Below, one piece after another: positions 9,048-17,198 of a stretch of DNA of 64,000 nucleotides (its first letter is position 1; each line of letters opens with the position of its first letter). The notes under the pieces are model-generated. The model made no database searches, was not told where the DNA came from, and was given only the letters and a program-made list of their open reading frames with translations. The position numbers and the translations under genes were made by a program. This stretch comes from Candidatus Colicola equi (GTDB lineage Bacteria > Bacteroidota > Bacteroidia > Bacteroidales > Paludibacteraceae), in the NCBI GenBank assembly GCA_018066175.1, contig JAGHRV010000009.1, positions 1 through 64,000 of the forward strand, written 5' to 3'.

Positions 9048-9324
9048 ATTTCACGCTGGTATGGGATTATGTCTTGTAATCAGGGTGGAATTGACATAAT
9101 AAATGGCGTTTATTGACGCTTGTTTTGGTTTCGTAGAAATCTAGCAAATTTTTGACCCCGAAACAAGATGGCATTAAATGTCCTATGGGTATGTATATTG
9201 TACTATCGCGTTGTGCGTTGGTATGAACATATACCAGCGTGGACGTTTTTGTTTATTCTTGGTCAATGGTTTTGCTAGAGCCTTACGAAGGAGGATAAGC
9301 GTGAATAATGTTCACGCTTTTTTT
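9048..9324 (+). ncRNA. Structured small RNA, probably 6S/Bacteroidales-1 type
   Basis: About 275 bases between a good promoter and an intrinsic terminator, with no credible ORF. Perfect local helices: 9066-9073 with 9093-9100 (8 pairs), 9119-9125 with 9161-9167, and 9216-9225 with 9231-9240. The 5' end can pair with the 3' end: TTCACGCT (9050-9057) with AGCGTGAA (9298-9305), the long-range closure expected of 6S RNA. The 5' stretch 9053-9062 is also an exact complement of 9231-9240. Size, promoter, terminator and closed ends fit the Bacteroidales-1/6S class as I remember it; the identity is inference, the RNA gene itself is well supported. Confidence 0.65.
9298..9324 (+). terminator. Intrinsic terminator of the small RNA
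   Basis: Eight-base perfect stem (9298-9305 with 9311-9318), five-base loop, and seven T (9318-9324). Its left arm is also complementary to the RNA 5' end (9050-9057), so the two pairings exclude each other. The following 9325-9437 is low in features: no -7/-33 pair was found for the gene at 9438, which may depend on read-through or an unrecognised promoter. Confidence 0.88.
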
Positions 9325-9437
9325 GTTATTGTCTCTCGTGCGCCCACGCACGCTCGCGCTTGCATATACATGTAGTATATAAGGAGTATGCCCAAAATCC
9401 TAAATAGAGTAGGCAAAATTAAAAATTAATTAAACAA

Positions 9438-9971
9438 ATGAAAAAACATTTTTTGTTACCATTGTGCCTTGTGGCAATTATCTTGAGTTCTTGTGCTCCT
9501 GAATTGGCAATTGTTCCGAAGGCAGTTAACACCGTTAATACGGTTGGATTGAATGAATTAAATTTGGCTCGTAAGGATTATAAAATCCTTAAAACGGTTT
9601 CTTCTGAAGCAGTTGTGACTTATGAACAACGAGGAGACAAGTATTATGTTCGTGAAGCTAATGGGGAGTGCGAATTATCATTCGTATATGATCGCAAAGC
9701 AAAGGAGTGGGAGTATGACGAATTCAAAGGTATTGCACGTTATGGATTTTTATCTAATGATTATGGTGTAATTGAGAGTGTTAAAAATATGTCTCCTGAA
9801 AGTTATGCTCGTAACTTGGCTGTTTATCGTTTGATTAACCAATGCAAACTATATGGTGGTGATGGTTTGATTGAACCGATTATTTCTATGAATGTTGGTC
9901 AACAAGGACGCGCTATTGTATTTACCGTTTCAGCTTCTGCAAAATTAGTTAAATTAAATACAGACAAGTAA
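9438..9971 (+). CDS. Lipoprotein of unknown function
   Basis: 177 residues with a lipoprotein signal (MKKHFLLPLCLVAIILSSC, cysteine at residue 19). The mature part contains RKDYKILKTVSSEAVVTYEQ and near the end CKLYGGDGLIEPIISMNVG and IVFTVSASAKLVKL. This resembles small Bacteroidetes lipoproteins built around an alpha/beta core with a YGGDGLIEP-like turn (DUF6567-like), but I cannot name the family with certainty. It is the first of four consecutive exported proteins on the plus strand. The coding sequence is more AT-rich than the operon at 298-7034. Confidence 0.7.
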   Translation: MKKHFLLPLCLVAIILSSCAPELAIVPKAVNTVNTVGLNELNLARKDYKILKTVSSEAVVTYEQRGDKYYVREANGECELSFVYDRKAKEWEYDEFKGIARYGFLSNDYGVIESVKNMSPESYARNLAVYRLINQCKLYGGDGLIEPIISMNVGQQGRAIVFTVSASAKLVKLNTDK

Positions 9972-9992
9972 TATTTTATTAATTTTATAAGT

Positions 9993-10952
9993 ATGAAAAA
10001 CAAATTTTTCTATGCAGTTGTCATAACATTGATGGCAACCGCTTGTGGTTCAAGCAAAACAGTAACTACACCTGCTCCTACAACGATTAATTTGGGTATT
10101 ACTGATAATCCTATTGCTGATAAGTATGCTAATATGGACTATGGAATCCGTTTGAATTTTACAGACGATCGAGATAATGAACGTCTTATTCATGTATATG
10201 ATGCCAGCACAACTTATTTGCCATCGTTTAATGTAAATCCAAGTATATCTTCTTTTGTTCCAGAAAGTATGCGTCGTTATATGCGTACGATGGGTTTCAA
10301 TGTAGATGCAGATCCTGCTACTGATTATATGATGGAAGTTATTCTGACTGAGTTCCATGTTGATTATTTAAGTGGATTAGGATGGAGCGCTACAGTAATG
10401 ATGGATGTAAAAGTTCTTGATCATAATCGTACGTTGGTTTATCCAACTGTCGGTGTTTCCGGTCGTACTAATCTGCAAGGAAGTCCTTCCTCTTTGACAA
10501 CTGCTAATATGGCAATGAACAAAGCATATACGGAAGCATTAAAAGACATTGATTGGGACCGTATCGCATTCTTCTTACATCGTGCCACTTCTGCTAAACA
10601 AGAAGCCAATAAACAAGTGAATGGAGAGGGAAATACTGCGTTAGAGCATTCTGTAATTCATTGGGACATTCAATCTCGTCCGGCTGGAGCCGATGTTGAA
10701 TGGCGCGTCGTTTCATCCTCTCAAGAAGTAAAAAGCCAGAATTATCGATATCTCAATACTACACCATATGAATCAAGTGAAGTTTTTGATATAAAGGGTC
10801 TTACTTATAACAACTCAGGAAATGTACAAATTGTAATTCGTTGCTCAAAATCAGGATATGGAACACAGGAGAAACGTTTCAATGTACGTGCTATTCTTGA
10901 CGAAAAAGAGATTAGTGCATTTTTCCGTTTGAATAAAGAGGAGGAAGAATAA
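9993..10952 (+). CDS. Lipoprotein, weakly YajG-like, with C-terminal beta domain
   Basis: 319 residues with the lipoprotein signal MKNKFFYAVVITLMATAC (cysteine at 18). Residues 35-190 contain a segment on a 'MRRYMRTMGFNVDADPATDYMMEVILTEFHVDY' theme, seen in small YajG-like envelope lipoproteins: a helix, then strands, then a run of conserved small residues. After about residue 225 comes a separate beta-rich domain (SRPAGADVEWRVVSS, VQIVIRCSKSGYGTQEKRF). It sits 21 bases after the preceding lipoprotein and shares one base with the next gene. Function unknown; the domain reading is tentative. Confidence 0.68.
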   Translation: MKNKFFYAVVITLMATACGSSKTVTTPAPTTINLGITDNPIADKYANMDYGIRLNFTDDRDNERLIHVYDASTTYLPSFNVNPSISSFVPESMRRYMRTMGFNVDADPATDYMMEVILTEFHVDYLSGLGWSATVMMDVKVLDHNRTLVYPTVGVSGRTNLQGSPSSLTTANMAMNKAYTEALKDIDWDRIAFFLHRATSAKQEANKQVNGEGNTALEHSVIHWDIQSRPAGADVEWRVVSSSQEVKSQNYRYLNTTPYESSEVFDIKGLTYNNSGNVQIVIRCSKSGYGTQEKRFNVRAILDEKEISAFFRLNKEEEE

Positions 10953-11398
10953 TGAAAAAGATAAGTGTTATATTATTTGCAGTTTTGATTGTTCCAATTT
11001 TTGCCTTTGCTGGTATTATTATTCCTAAAGAAGGTGAAAACATTGAAGAAGCATCTAACATCTCTGTTACTGGAGCAGAAGTGAAGTATGTTCTTAATGG
11101 TCAAGAACAATCTATGCCTATCTCAAAGGTTGCTGCTGTAATGTACGATGATGGGAGATATGAAGAGGTAAAAGAAATACCGCAAAATACTTATTCATAT
11201 ACGGAACCTCAATCAAATTATAATGTGCAACCACAATCGGTTTATTCTAATCAATCGTCAACGCAAGAAGAATACAAAGGTAGTTTGAAACAAGCCAAGG
11301 ATATTCGTACTGCCGGTATTGTATTTACAGCAGTTGGCGCTTTGCCAATTGGCTTGCCGATGTTATTGGTTGGAATACATCGTGTAGACAATTATTAA
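10952..11398 (+). CDS. Exported paralogue A, with C-terminal hydrophobic segment
   Basis: 148 residues: signal peptide (MKKISVILFAVLIVPIFAFA), then a roughly 60-residue domain (EGENIEEASNISVTGAEVKY ... AAVMYDDGRYEEVKEIPQ), a Gln/Ser/Tyr-rich linker, and a hydrophobic segment TAGIVFTAVGALPIGLPMLL near the C-terminus. The N-terminal domain is clearly paralogous to that of the gene at 11459, but the C-termini are unrelated. Its ATG shares one base with the upstream stop codon. The family was not recognised. Confidence 0.65.
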   Translation: MKKISVILFAVLIVPIFAFAGIIIPKEGENIEEASNISVTGAEVKYVLNGQEQSMPISKVAAVMYDDGRYEEVKEIPQNTYSYTEPQSNYNVQPQSVYSNQSSTQEEYKGSLKQAKDIRTAGIVFTAVGALPIGLPMLLVGIHRVDNY

Positions 11399-11405
11399 CA
11401 ATCAT

Positions 11406-11440
11406 GCAGTTGCTACAACATCTCATGCTGTAGCAACTGC
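11406..11440 (+). terminator. Hairpin between the two paralogues
   Basis: Perfect 12-base stem (11406-11417 with 11429-11440) and an 11-base loop, eight bases after the stop codon of paralogue A. The following sequence, TAAAATTATTT, is only partly T-rich. It may reduce transcription into paralogue B or protect the upstream mRNA. Confidence 0.6.
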
Positions 11441-11458
11441 TAAAATTATTTAATTCAA

Positions 11459-12076
11459 ATGAAAAAAATAGTATTTTCTTTAGTTGGCTTATGTGTCGCA
11501 ACTATTGCATTTGCTGGAATTATCGTAACAAAAAATGATGGAAATATTGAGGATGTTTCCAATATTGTTGTGTCCAACACGGAGGTTTCTTATGTGGAAA
11601 ACGGAATAAGTAAATCATTACCGATAGACCAAGTATCTGCTGTTTTATATGATGATGGTCGATATGAGGAGGTGAAAGCCTTGCCTCAGCAAACACAAGA
11701 AATTTCTTCCTATGAATCAACAAGTCAAGAACAACCTATTTATTCTAGGAATAGTGCAATAGAAACAACCACCTCGTCAGTAAGTAATTATGATACTAAA
11801 CAATGGAAAAAAGAATTTGCAAATGATTGGAATGCATTTGCAAAAACTCATAAGGATGAAGTTAAAATTGTTAGTAAAGCGATAACAACAGTAGCTTACA
11901 AACAGAAAGGTAGTATATTTAATTTTGGTGGAGCGGTAAGTATTGATAAGTCTGCTATGGATGCGTATATCACTGCTAAATCGCAAGGATATTCTGGTGA
12001 TGATGCCATTCGAGAAAGGAATGCTGTGTATATCGCAGAAGCTGAACGTATTTTAGAAAGCAAAGGGAAGAAATAG
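11459..12076 (+). CDS. Exported paralogue B, with charged helical C-terminus
   Basis: 205 residues: signal peptide (MKKIVFSLVGLCVATIAFA), the same N-terminal domain as paralogue A (GNIEDVSNIVVSNTEVSY ... SAVLYDDGRYEEVKALPQ), a Ser/Thr/Gln linker, and a distinct C-terminal domain of about 80 residues (WKKEFANDWNAFAKTHKDEV, then YITAKSQGYSGDDAIRERNA) predicted helical. There is no membrane segment after the signal peptide, so it is probably periplasmic. Same fold plus different tails suggests duplication followed by domain swapping. Function unknown. Confidence 0.65.
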   Translation: MKKIVFSLVGLCVATIAFAGIIVTKNDGNIEDVSNIVVSNTEVSYVENGISKSLPIDQVSAVLYDDGRYEEVKALPQQTQEISSYESTSQEQPIYSRNSAIETTTSSVSNYDTKQWKKEFANDWNAFAKTHKDEVKIVSKAITTVAYKQKGSIFNFGGAVSIDKSAMDAYITAKSQGYSGDDAIRERNAVYIAEAERILESKGKK

Positions 12077-12107
12077 TTGTTGACTATCTTTTTATTTGCT
12101 AAATATT

Positions 12108-12147
12108 ATCACCCAGCCACAATGTTCGTGGCTGGGTGATTCTTTTG
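12108..12147 (+). terminator. Intrinsic terminator after paralogue B
   Basis: Perfect 13-base GC-rich stem (12108-12120 with 12128-12140), 7-base loop, then TCTTTTGT. It closes the 9438-12076 unit. Confidence 0.85.
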
Positions 12148-12227
12148 TGACTACGGATTGAAGATGGTAAGGAGTGGATGATAAATAAACCTAAAAATTA
12201 ATAAACAATTCAAAAGTTAATAATTTA

Positions 12228-12259
12228 TTTGCATAATTCAAAAAAAAGCAGTACCTTTG
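12228..12259 (+). promoter_or_regulatory. Promoter for the AAA ATPase
   Basis: TTTG (12228-12231), 20 bases, TACCTTTG (12252-12259). TTTGCATAATTCAAA spans the -33 region. The predicted transcript begins about 30 bases before ATG 12295. Confidence 0.78.
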
Positions 12260-12294
12260 CAAGCGTAACTGATTAAGATAATACGCAAACACCT

Positions 12295-13413
12295 ATGAAT
12301 CCATTTAATTATGACTCAATCGCACAAGGGGACAACTTCTATGATCGCATTGAAGAAACGCAACAACTGGTAAACACACTTTCCGGCGGAAACAATGTCG
12401 TACTCTTTGCCCCACGCCGCTATGGTAAGACTTCTTTGGTCTTCAAAGCTATGGATATTCTGCAACAAGAAGGAATAGAATGTGTTTATTTTGACCTGAT
12501 GCCGGTATATTCTTTAGAGGCATTTGTTACGCTTTTCTTGAAAAGCTTAGCAAGGCATCAGACTGCTTTGGAACGTTTTATGCAAATGGTGGCTCAACTC
12601 AAGAACATTCGTCCCAAACTGACCATTGATGAATTTGGCAAACCATCCTTTGGTATAGAATTCGTAGCGCCCAATGTGACCATAGATATGGTGGAAGATG
12701 TTATTGACTTGCCCAACAAAATGGCAGAAAATGGTCACCGAATCGTAGTGGTAATGGATGAATTCCAGGAAATTCGTAAGTTTGACAAATTTAACTTGGA
12801 AGCTCTACTACGCAGCAAGATACAACAACACCAATATGCCAATTACCTTTTCTTGGGTAGCAAAACACATATTATGCAAGACATGTTTATGGTCAAAAAC
12901 AGACCATTCTATAACTCTGCAAAAGTAATGCAAATATCTACTTTACCCGAAAAGGAAACAATCCATTTTTTGACCGAACGACTGACACAAAATAATATCC
13001 AAATTAACCAAGACACATGTCAATTTATTATTGCACGTGCCGAAAACATCCCCTATTATATCCAATTGATAGCTGCGGAAATTTGGCAGCACCTAATGCC
13101 AGCAGGAGGTCTCGCAACAGAGCAGATAGTCAATGAATGCTTTGTGCGCGTTCTCAATCTTAAGAAAGATTATTATTTTGAACTTTTCGATAAATTATCC
13201 AATACACAAAAGAAATTGCTCATTTCAATTGCCGAATCAGGCAAGAATATTTATTCTTCCAATTACATTGTGGCTAATCGTTTGGTTGGGGCATCATCCG
13301 TACAGAAAGCCGTTCTGACTTTAATGGAAATGGGGATATTAGAACGGACGGAAGATACGTACTATATCGCAGATCCTTTCTTCCATTATTATGTGGTTCA
13401 TTATACCAACTGA
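12295..13413 (+). CDS. AAA ATPase of the ATPase_2 / archaeal-ATPase type
   Basis: 372 residues. The P-loop is LFAPRRYGKTSL (about residues 39-50) and the Walker B is IVVVMDEFQEI (about 151-161). A sensor region follows (YLFLGSKTHIM), then an all-helical lid and a C-terminal winged-helix domain (DKLSNTQKKLLISIAESG ... VLTLMEMGILERTED). This is the STAND-like ATPase_2 architecture found in mobile and defence-related contexts, where target and partner are usually unknown. It stands alone between terminators, with its own promoter, and its codon use is AT-rich, so it could be a transferred gene. Confidence 0.8.
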   Translation: MNPFNYDSIAQGDNFYDRIEETQQLVNTLSGGNNVVLFAPRRYGKTSLVFKAMDILQQEGIECVYFDLMPVYSLEAFVTLFLKSLARHQTALERFMQMVAQLKNIRPKLTIDEFGKPSFGIEFVAPNVTIDMVEDVIDLPNKMAENGHRIVVVMDEFQEIRKFDKFNLEALLRSKIQQHQYANYLFLGSKTHIMQDMFMVKNRPFYNSAKVMQISTLPEKETIHFLTERLTQNNIQINQDTCQFIIARAENIPYYIQLIAAEIWQHLMPAGGLATEQIVNECFVRVLNLKKDYYFELFDKLSNTQKKLLISIAESGKNIYSSNYIVANRLVGASSVQKAVLTLMEMGILERTEDTYYIADPFFHYYVVHYTN

Positions 13414-13416
13414 CCC

Positions 13417-13451
13417 ATTACGCCTCACAGCGTTACGCTGGCGAGCGTAAT
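13417..13451. other. Nested stem-loop between convergent genes
   Basis: An outer 7-base stem (13417-13423 with 13445-13451) encloses an inner CAGCG/CGCTG hairpin. It lies between the ATPase stop codon and the ftsY stop codon. No clear T run follows on either strand, so a terminator role is only likely by position. Confidence 0.4.
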
Positions 13452-13484
13452 AAAAATAGCTTTTCGTCACAAAAACGTGCAAAA

Positions 13485-14444
13485 TTACATCCCTAAGACG
13501 CTTTTGACGAAGGGTTCGCGGTCGAAGAGACGAAGGTCCTCCACTTTTTCGCCAACGCCAATATAACGAATGGGAATCTTGAATTGGTCCGAAATGCCGA
13601 TTACTACGCCACCTTTGGCGGTGCCATCCAGTTTGGTGACTGCCATGGAGGTGACTTGTGTAGCTTGGGTGAACTGGCGAGCCTGCTCAAAAGCATTCTG
13701 ACCGGTGGAGCCGTCCAAAACGAGCATCACATCATGTGGGGCTCCGGGAACGACTTTCTGCATAACAGTCTTGATCTTGGTTAATTCATTCATCAGATTA
13801 ACCTTATTATGCAATCGTCCGGCGGTATCAATCAATACGACGTCGGCGTTATTCTTGACGGCCGATTGGAGAGTATCAAAAGCGACCGAAGCGGGGTCTG
13901 ATCCTTGCTGCTGTTTGATAACCGGAACTCCTACGCGTTCTCCCCAAATGCATAATTGTTCTACAGCAGCAGCGCGGAACGTATCGGCAGCTCCGAGATA
14001 GACGGTCTTGCCGGCATCTTTGAATTGTTTGGCTAACTTACCGATGGTAGTGGTTTTGCCCACACCATTCACGCCTACCACCATGATGACATAGGGTTTA
14101 GCGTCCGCGTTAACGTCCGTTATTTCGTTTTCTTTAAGCAGAGCACAGGTCTCTTCCACCAAGATACGATTGAGTTCGTCCGTATTGACGTACTTATCTC
14201 GTGCCACGCGTTGTTGGATGCGTTCGATGATGCGCAAGGTCGTCTCAACGCCCACATCAGACGTGATAAGGGCTTCCTCCAAGTTATCAAGTACATCATC
14301 ATCCACTGTGGATTTGCCAGCAACGGCATGCGATATCTTATCCAGGATGGAGGTCTTGGTAGTTTCCATCTTGGTGGTCAGCACTTCGGTTTCTTGTTGT
14401 TGCTGTTCCTGTGTTTTCTTCTTAAATAAATCAAAAAATCCCAT
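13485..14444 (-). CDS. ftsY: Signal recognition particle receptor FtsY
   Basis: 319 residues, the compact NG-domain form without the long acidic A domain. SRP-GTPase motifs are visible: GVNGVGKTTTIGKLA (G1, about residues 123-137), DTFRAAAVEQL, DTAGRLHNK (G3), and TKLDGTAKGG (G4 region). FtsY docks SRP-ribosome complexes at the Sec translocon. It is last in a unit behind two UDP-sugar dehydrogenases, 11 bases after the second, and presumably uses the promoter at 17060-17091. Confidence 0.95.
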   Translation of the reverse strand: MGFFDLFKKKTQEQQQQETEVLTTKMETTKTSILDKISHAVAGKSTVDDDVLDNLEEALITSDVGVETTLRIIERIQQRVARDKYVNTDELNRILVEETCALLKENEITDVNADAKPYVIMVVGVNGVGKTTTIGKLAKQFKDAGKTVYLGAADTFRAAAVEQLCIWGERVGVPVIKQQQGSDPASVAFDTLQSAVKNNADVVLIDTAGRLHNKVNLMNELTKIKTVMQKVVPGAPHDVMLVLDGSTGQNAFEQARQFTQATQVTSMAVTKLDGTAKGGVVIGISDQFKIPIRYIGVGEKVEDLRLFDREPFVKSVLGM

Positions 14445-14455
14445 AATCGTGGTAG

Positions 14456-15715
14456 TTAGTCGCGTTTGAAGATATCTCGAGTATAGACTTTATCTTGTAC
14501 ATCGTCGAGGCAGGCATCGTATCGGTTGGCAATGATAGCTTGGCATTGTGCTTTGAAGGCTGCGAGGTCATTGACGACGTGGCTGCCGAAGAAACTGGTT
14601 CCATCCGGCAGGGTAGGTTCGTAAATAATGACATTAGCACCCTTGGCCTTGACACGCTTCATGATGCCTTGGATGGAGGACTGACGGAAATTATCCGAAT
14701 TGGATTTCATCGTGAGGCGATAGACACCAATGGTGATGGCTTTTTCGGACTGGGCATTCCAACTATTATCCTCGCTATAGGCATAATATCCTGCCATAGA
14801 AAGTACGCGGTCGGCAATGAAGTCTTTGCGCGTTCGGTTGCTCTCGACGATAGCCTGGATGAGGTTCTCGGGGACATCCTGGTAATTAGCCAGCAATTGT
14901 TTGGTATCCTTGGGCAGGCAGTAACCGCCATAACCGAAGGAAGGGTTGTTATAGTGCGCTCCGATACGGGGATCCAAACATACCCCATTGATGATGGATT
15001 GAGTGTCCAGTCCTTTTATCTCGGCGTAGGTATCTAATTCGTTGAAGTAGCTGACCCGCAACGCCAGGTAGGTATTGGCAAACAGCTTAACTGCCTCGGC
15101 CTCGGTGAATCCCATGAAGAGAGTAGGTACGTCCGTTTTGATGGCTCCTTCTTGCAGTAGATTAGCGAACGTTTTGGCAGCTTGCACCAAACGGTCATCG
15201 TTTATATCTGTGCCTACAATTATACGCGAAGGGTAGAGGTTATCATACAGAGCCTTTGATTCGCGCAAGAATTCGGGTGAGAACAGAATATTGCGGCTGC
15301 CGGTGATTTGACGGATATGCTCGGTGTAGCCCACAGGAATAGTGGACTTGATAATCATGATAGCGTTGGGATTGACCTCCATGACGAGACGAATAACCGT
15401 CTCAACGGCAGAGGTGTCAAAGTAGTTCTTCTGACTATCATAATTAGTCGGCGCAGCGATGACTACGAACTCGGCATCGCGATAGGCAGCCTTGGCGTCC
15501 AAAGTAGCCGTTAGGTCCAGGTGGATAGGCGCGTTGTTGGCATCCTTGCCACTGAGGTACATCTCGATGTACTCATCCTGGATGGGTGACTGACGATGAT
15601 TAAGCATGTCCACTTTTTCGGGGACAATATCCACGGCTGTAACGTGGTGATGTTGAGCCAGTAGGGTTGCGATAGATAGACCTACATAGCCGGTTCCTGC
15701 AACTGCAATTTTCAT
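14456..15715 (-). CDS. ugd: UDP-glucose 6-dehydrogenase
   Basis: 419 residues from ATG 15715 ([20 protein letters not shown]). Oxidises UDP-glucose to UDP-glucuronate with two NAD. It shows the N-terminal Rossmann GxGYVG, the TIPVGYTE region, the catalytic-cysteine motif [10 protein letters not shown] and the C-terminal UDP-binding domain. A longer frame to 15736 would overlap the upstream gene; ATG 15715 leaves a 4-base gap and a normal N-terminus. It is paired with a second, different nucleotide-sugar dehydrogenase, so the cell probably makes two UDP-uronic acids for surface glycan. Confidence 0.88.
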   Translation of the reverse strand: MKIAVAGTGYVGLSIATLLAQHHHVTAVDIVPEKVDMLNHRQSPIQDEYIEMYLSGKDANNAPIHLDLTATLDAKAAYRDAEFVVIAAPTNYDSQKNYFDTSAVETVIRLVMEVNPNAIMIIKSTIPVGYTEHIRQITGSRNILFSPEFLRESKALYDNLYPSRIIVGTDINDDRLVQAAKTFANLLQEGAIKTDVPTLFMGFTEAEAVKLFANTYLALRVSYFNELDTYAEIKGLDTQSIINGVCLDPRIGAHYNNPSFGYGGYCLPKDTKQLLANYQDVPENLIQAIVESNRTRKDFIADRVLSMAGYYAYSEDNSWNAQSEKAITIGVYRLTMKSNSDNFRQSSIQGIMKRVKAKGANVIIYEPTLPDGTSFFGSHVVNDLAAFKAQCQAIIANRYDACLDDVQDKVYTRDIFKRD

Positions 15716-15719
15716 ATTA

Positions 15720-17015
15720 TTAGAGGCGACCATCAACGAGGGTGCGGTCCACGAAGTTCTTCACATCAAAGATGACAGCACCTTGGTCTTTATATTTCTT
15801 GAAATCAAAAGTCTCGAATTGTTTATGGCTAACGCAAGCGATGATAGCTTCGTATTTCTTGGAAGGATCTACGGCAGGGATTAACTCCTTGTTGTATTCG
15901 TGCTTAACCACTTCCGGCGAAGCCCAAGGATCGTAGATATCCACGTTGCAACCAAATTCTTCGAGTTCGGTAGCTATATCCACCACTTTGGTATTGCGGC
16001 AGTCCGGGCAGTTCTCCTTGAAGGTAACGCCGAGCATGAGGATATTGGCATTCTTGATTTTATGGTCGTTTTGGATCATGAGTTTGAGCGTTTTGTCGGC
16101 AATGAACTTAGCGATGGAGTTATTGACGGCACGACCGGACAGAATGACTTTGGGGTCATATCCAAGGGATTTAGCTTTGTGCGCCAGGTAATAGGGGTCC
16201 ACGGAAATGCAGTGTCCACCAACCAGGCCTGGACGGTACTTGAGGAAGTTCCATTTGGTGCCGGCAGCCTCGATGACATCGTTGGTATCAATACCTACGC
16301 GGTCGCAGATAAGTGCGAGTTCGTTCATGAAGGATATATTCACGTCGCGTTGGCTATTCTCAACAGCTTTGGCAGCCTCGGCCACCTTCATATTAGGAGC
16401 GCGGTGGGTGCCATTCAGCAGAATGCTGTTGTAGAGAGCATCAACGATGTCGGCTACTTCGGGTGTTGAACCGGAAGTGATTTTTTTGATTTTGGTGAGG
16501 GTGTTGACCTTATCACCCGGGTTGATACGTTCAGGGCTATAGCCGCAGAAGAAATCCACATTGAACTTAAGTCCGCTGTTCTTCTCCAAAACGGGTACAC
16601 AGTCCTCCTCGGTGCATCCAGGATAAACGGTAGATTCGTAGATGACTATATCTCCGCGATTGAGCGTTTTGCCAATGGTGGCACTGGCCTTGAGCAATGG
16701 AGTAAGGTCCGGGTTGTTGAAACGGTCAATGGGCGTAGGAACGGTAACGATGTACGTATTGACGGCTTTTAGGTCGTCCGGATTGGACGTAAAGGTCAGA
16801 CCCACTTTATGCGTGGAATCATACAAGTCGCGGGCTTGCTTCATACCAACGAGGTCAGCCTCTAAGGTATGGTCTTCACCACGTTCCAGTTCGTCAACAC
16901 GGGCTTGAAAAACATCAAAGCCGATAACTCGATACTTTTTGCCATACTCAATGGCGAGGGGCAGACCAACATAGCCTAAGCCCACTACTGCGATAATACG
17001 ATCAGATAGATTCAT
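15720..17015 (-). CDS. UDP-N-acetyl-hexosamine 6-dehydrogenase (TviB/WbpO-like)
   Basis: 431 residues. Nucleotide-sugar dehydrogenase with the N-terminal [29 protein letters not shown], and the catalytic-cysteine motif [16 protein letters not shown]. This form of the cysteine motif, with the [12 protein letters not shown] segment, is typical of the UDP-GalNAc/GlcNAc dehydrogenases TviB, WbpO and CapL, which make UDP-HexNAc-uronic acids for capsules and O-antigens. It is the first gene of the unit leading into ugd and ftsY. The precise sugar cannot be fixed from the sequence. Confidence 0.85.
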   Translation of the reverse strand: MNLSDRIIAVVGLGYVGLPLAIEYGKKYRVIGFDVFQARVDELERGEDHTLEADLVGMKQARDLYDSTHKVGLTFTSNPDDLKAVNTYIVTVPTPIDRFNNPDLTPLLKASATIGKTLNRGDIVIYESTVYPGCTEEDCVPVLEKNSGLKFNVDFFCGYSPERINPGDKVNTLTKIKKITSGSTPEVADIVDALYNSILLNGTHRAPNMKVAEAAKAVENSQRDVNISFMNELALICDRVGIDTNDVIEAAGTKWNFLKYRPGLVGGHCISVDPYYLAHKAKSLGYDPKVILSGRAVNNSIAKFIADKTLKLMIQNDHKIKNANILMLGVTFKENCPDCRNTKVVDIATELEEFGCNVDIYDPWASPEVVKHEYNKELIPAVDPSKKYEAIIACVSHKQFETFDFKKYKDQGAVIFDVKNFVDRTLVDGRL

Positions 17016-17059
17016 AATATATTTTTGTTAAATTAGTATTCAAAGTCACAATTTGGCCA

Positions 17060-17091
17060 CAAAGATACAAATAATAATTGGATTATGCAAG
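17060..17091 (-). promoter_or_regulatory. Promoter for the UDP-sugar dehydrogenase / ftsY unit
   Basis: Minus strand: CTTG in place of TTTG at 17088-17091, 20 bases, then TATCTTTG (17060-17067). The -7 box is perfect and the -33 has one mismatch. It diverges from the promoter at 17127. Confidence 0.65.
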
Positions 17092-17126
17092 CGCGCGCGA
17101 GAAAAAGTGAAAAAAAACAAATGTTT

Positions 17127-17158
17127 TTTGTTTATATCCCAGAAAGTGAGTAAATTTG
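17127..17158 (+). promoter_or_regulatory. Promoter for the DUF2723 gene
   Basis: TTTG (17127-17130), 20 bases, TAAATTTG (17151-17158). Expected start of transcription is near 17165, about 34 bases before ATG 17199. Confidence 0.75.
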
Positions 17159-17198
17159 CATGCCGAATTATAGGCTTTGAAATAATAATTTTTAATAT

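Noticed and set aside
9178..9375. 65-residue ORF inside the small RNA
   Set aside because: It spans the RNA terminator; its codons come from structured RNA sequence.
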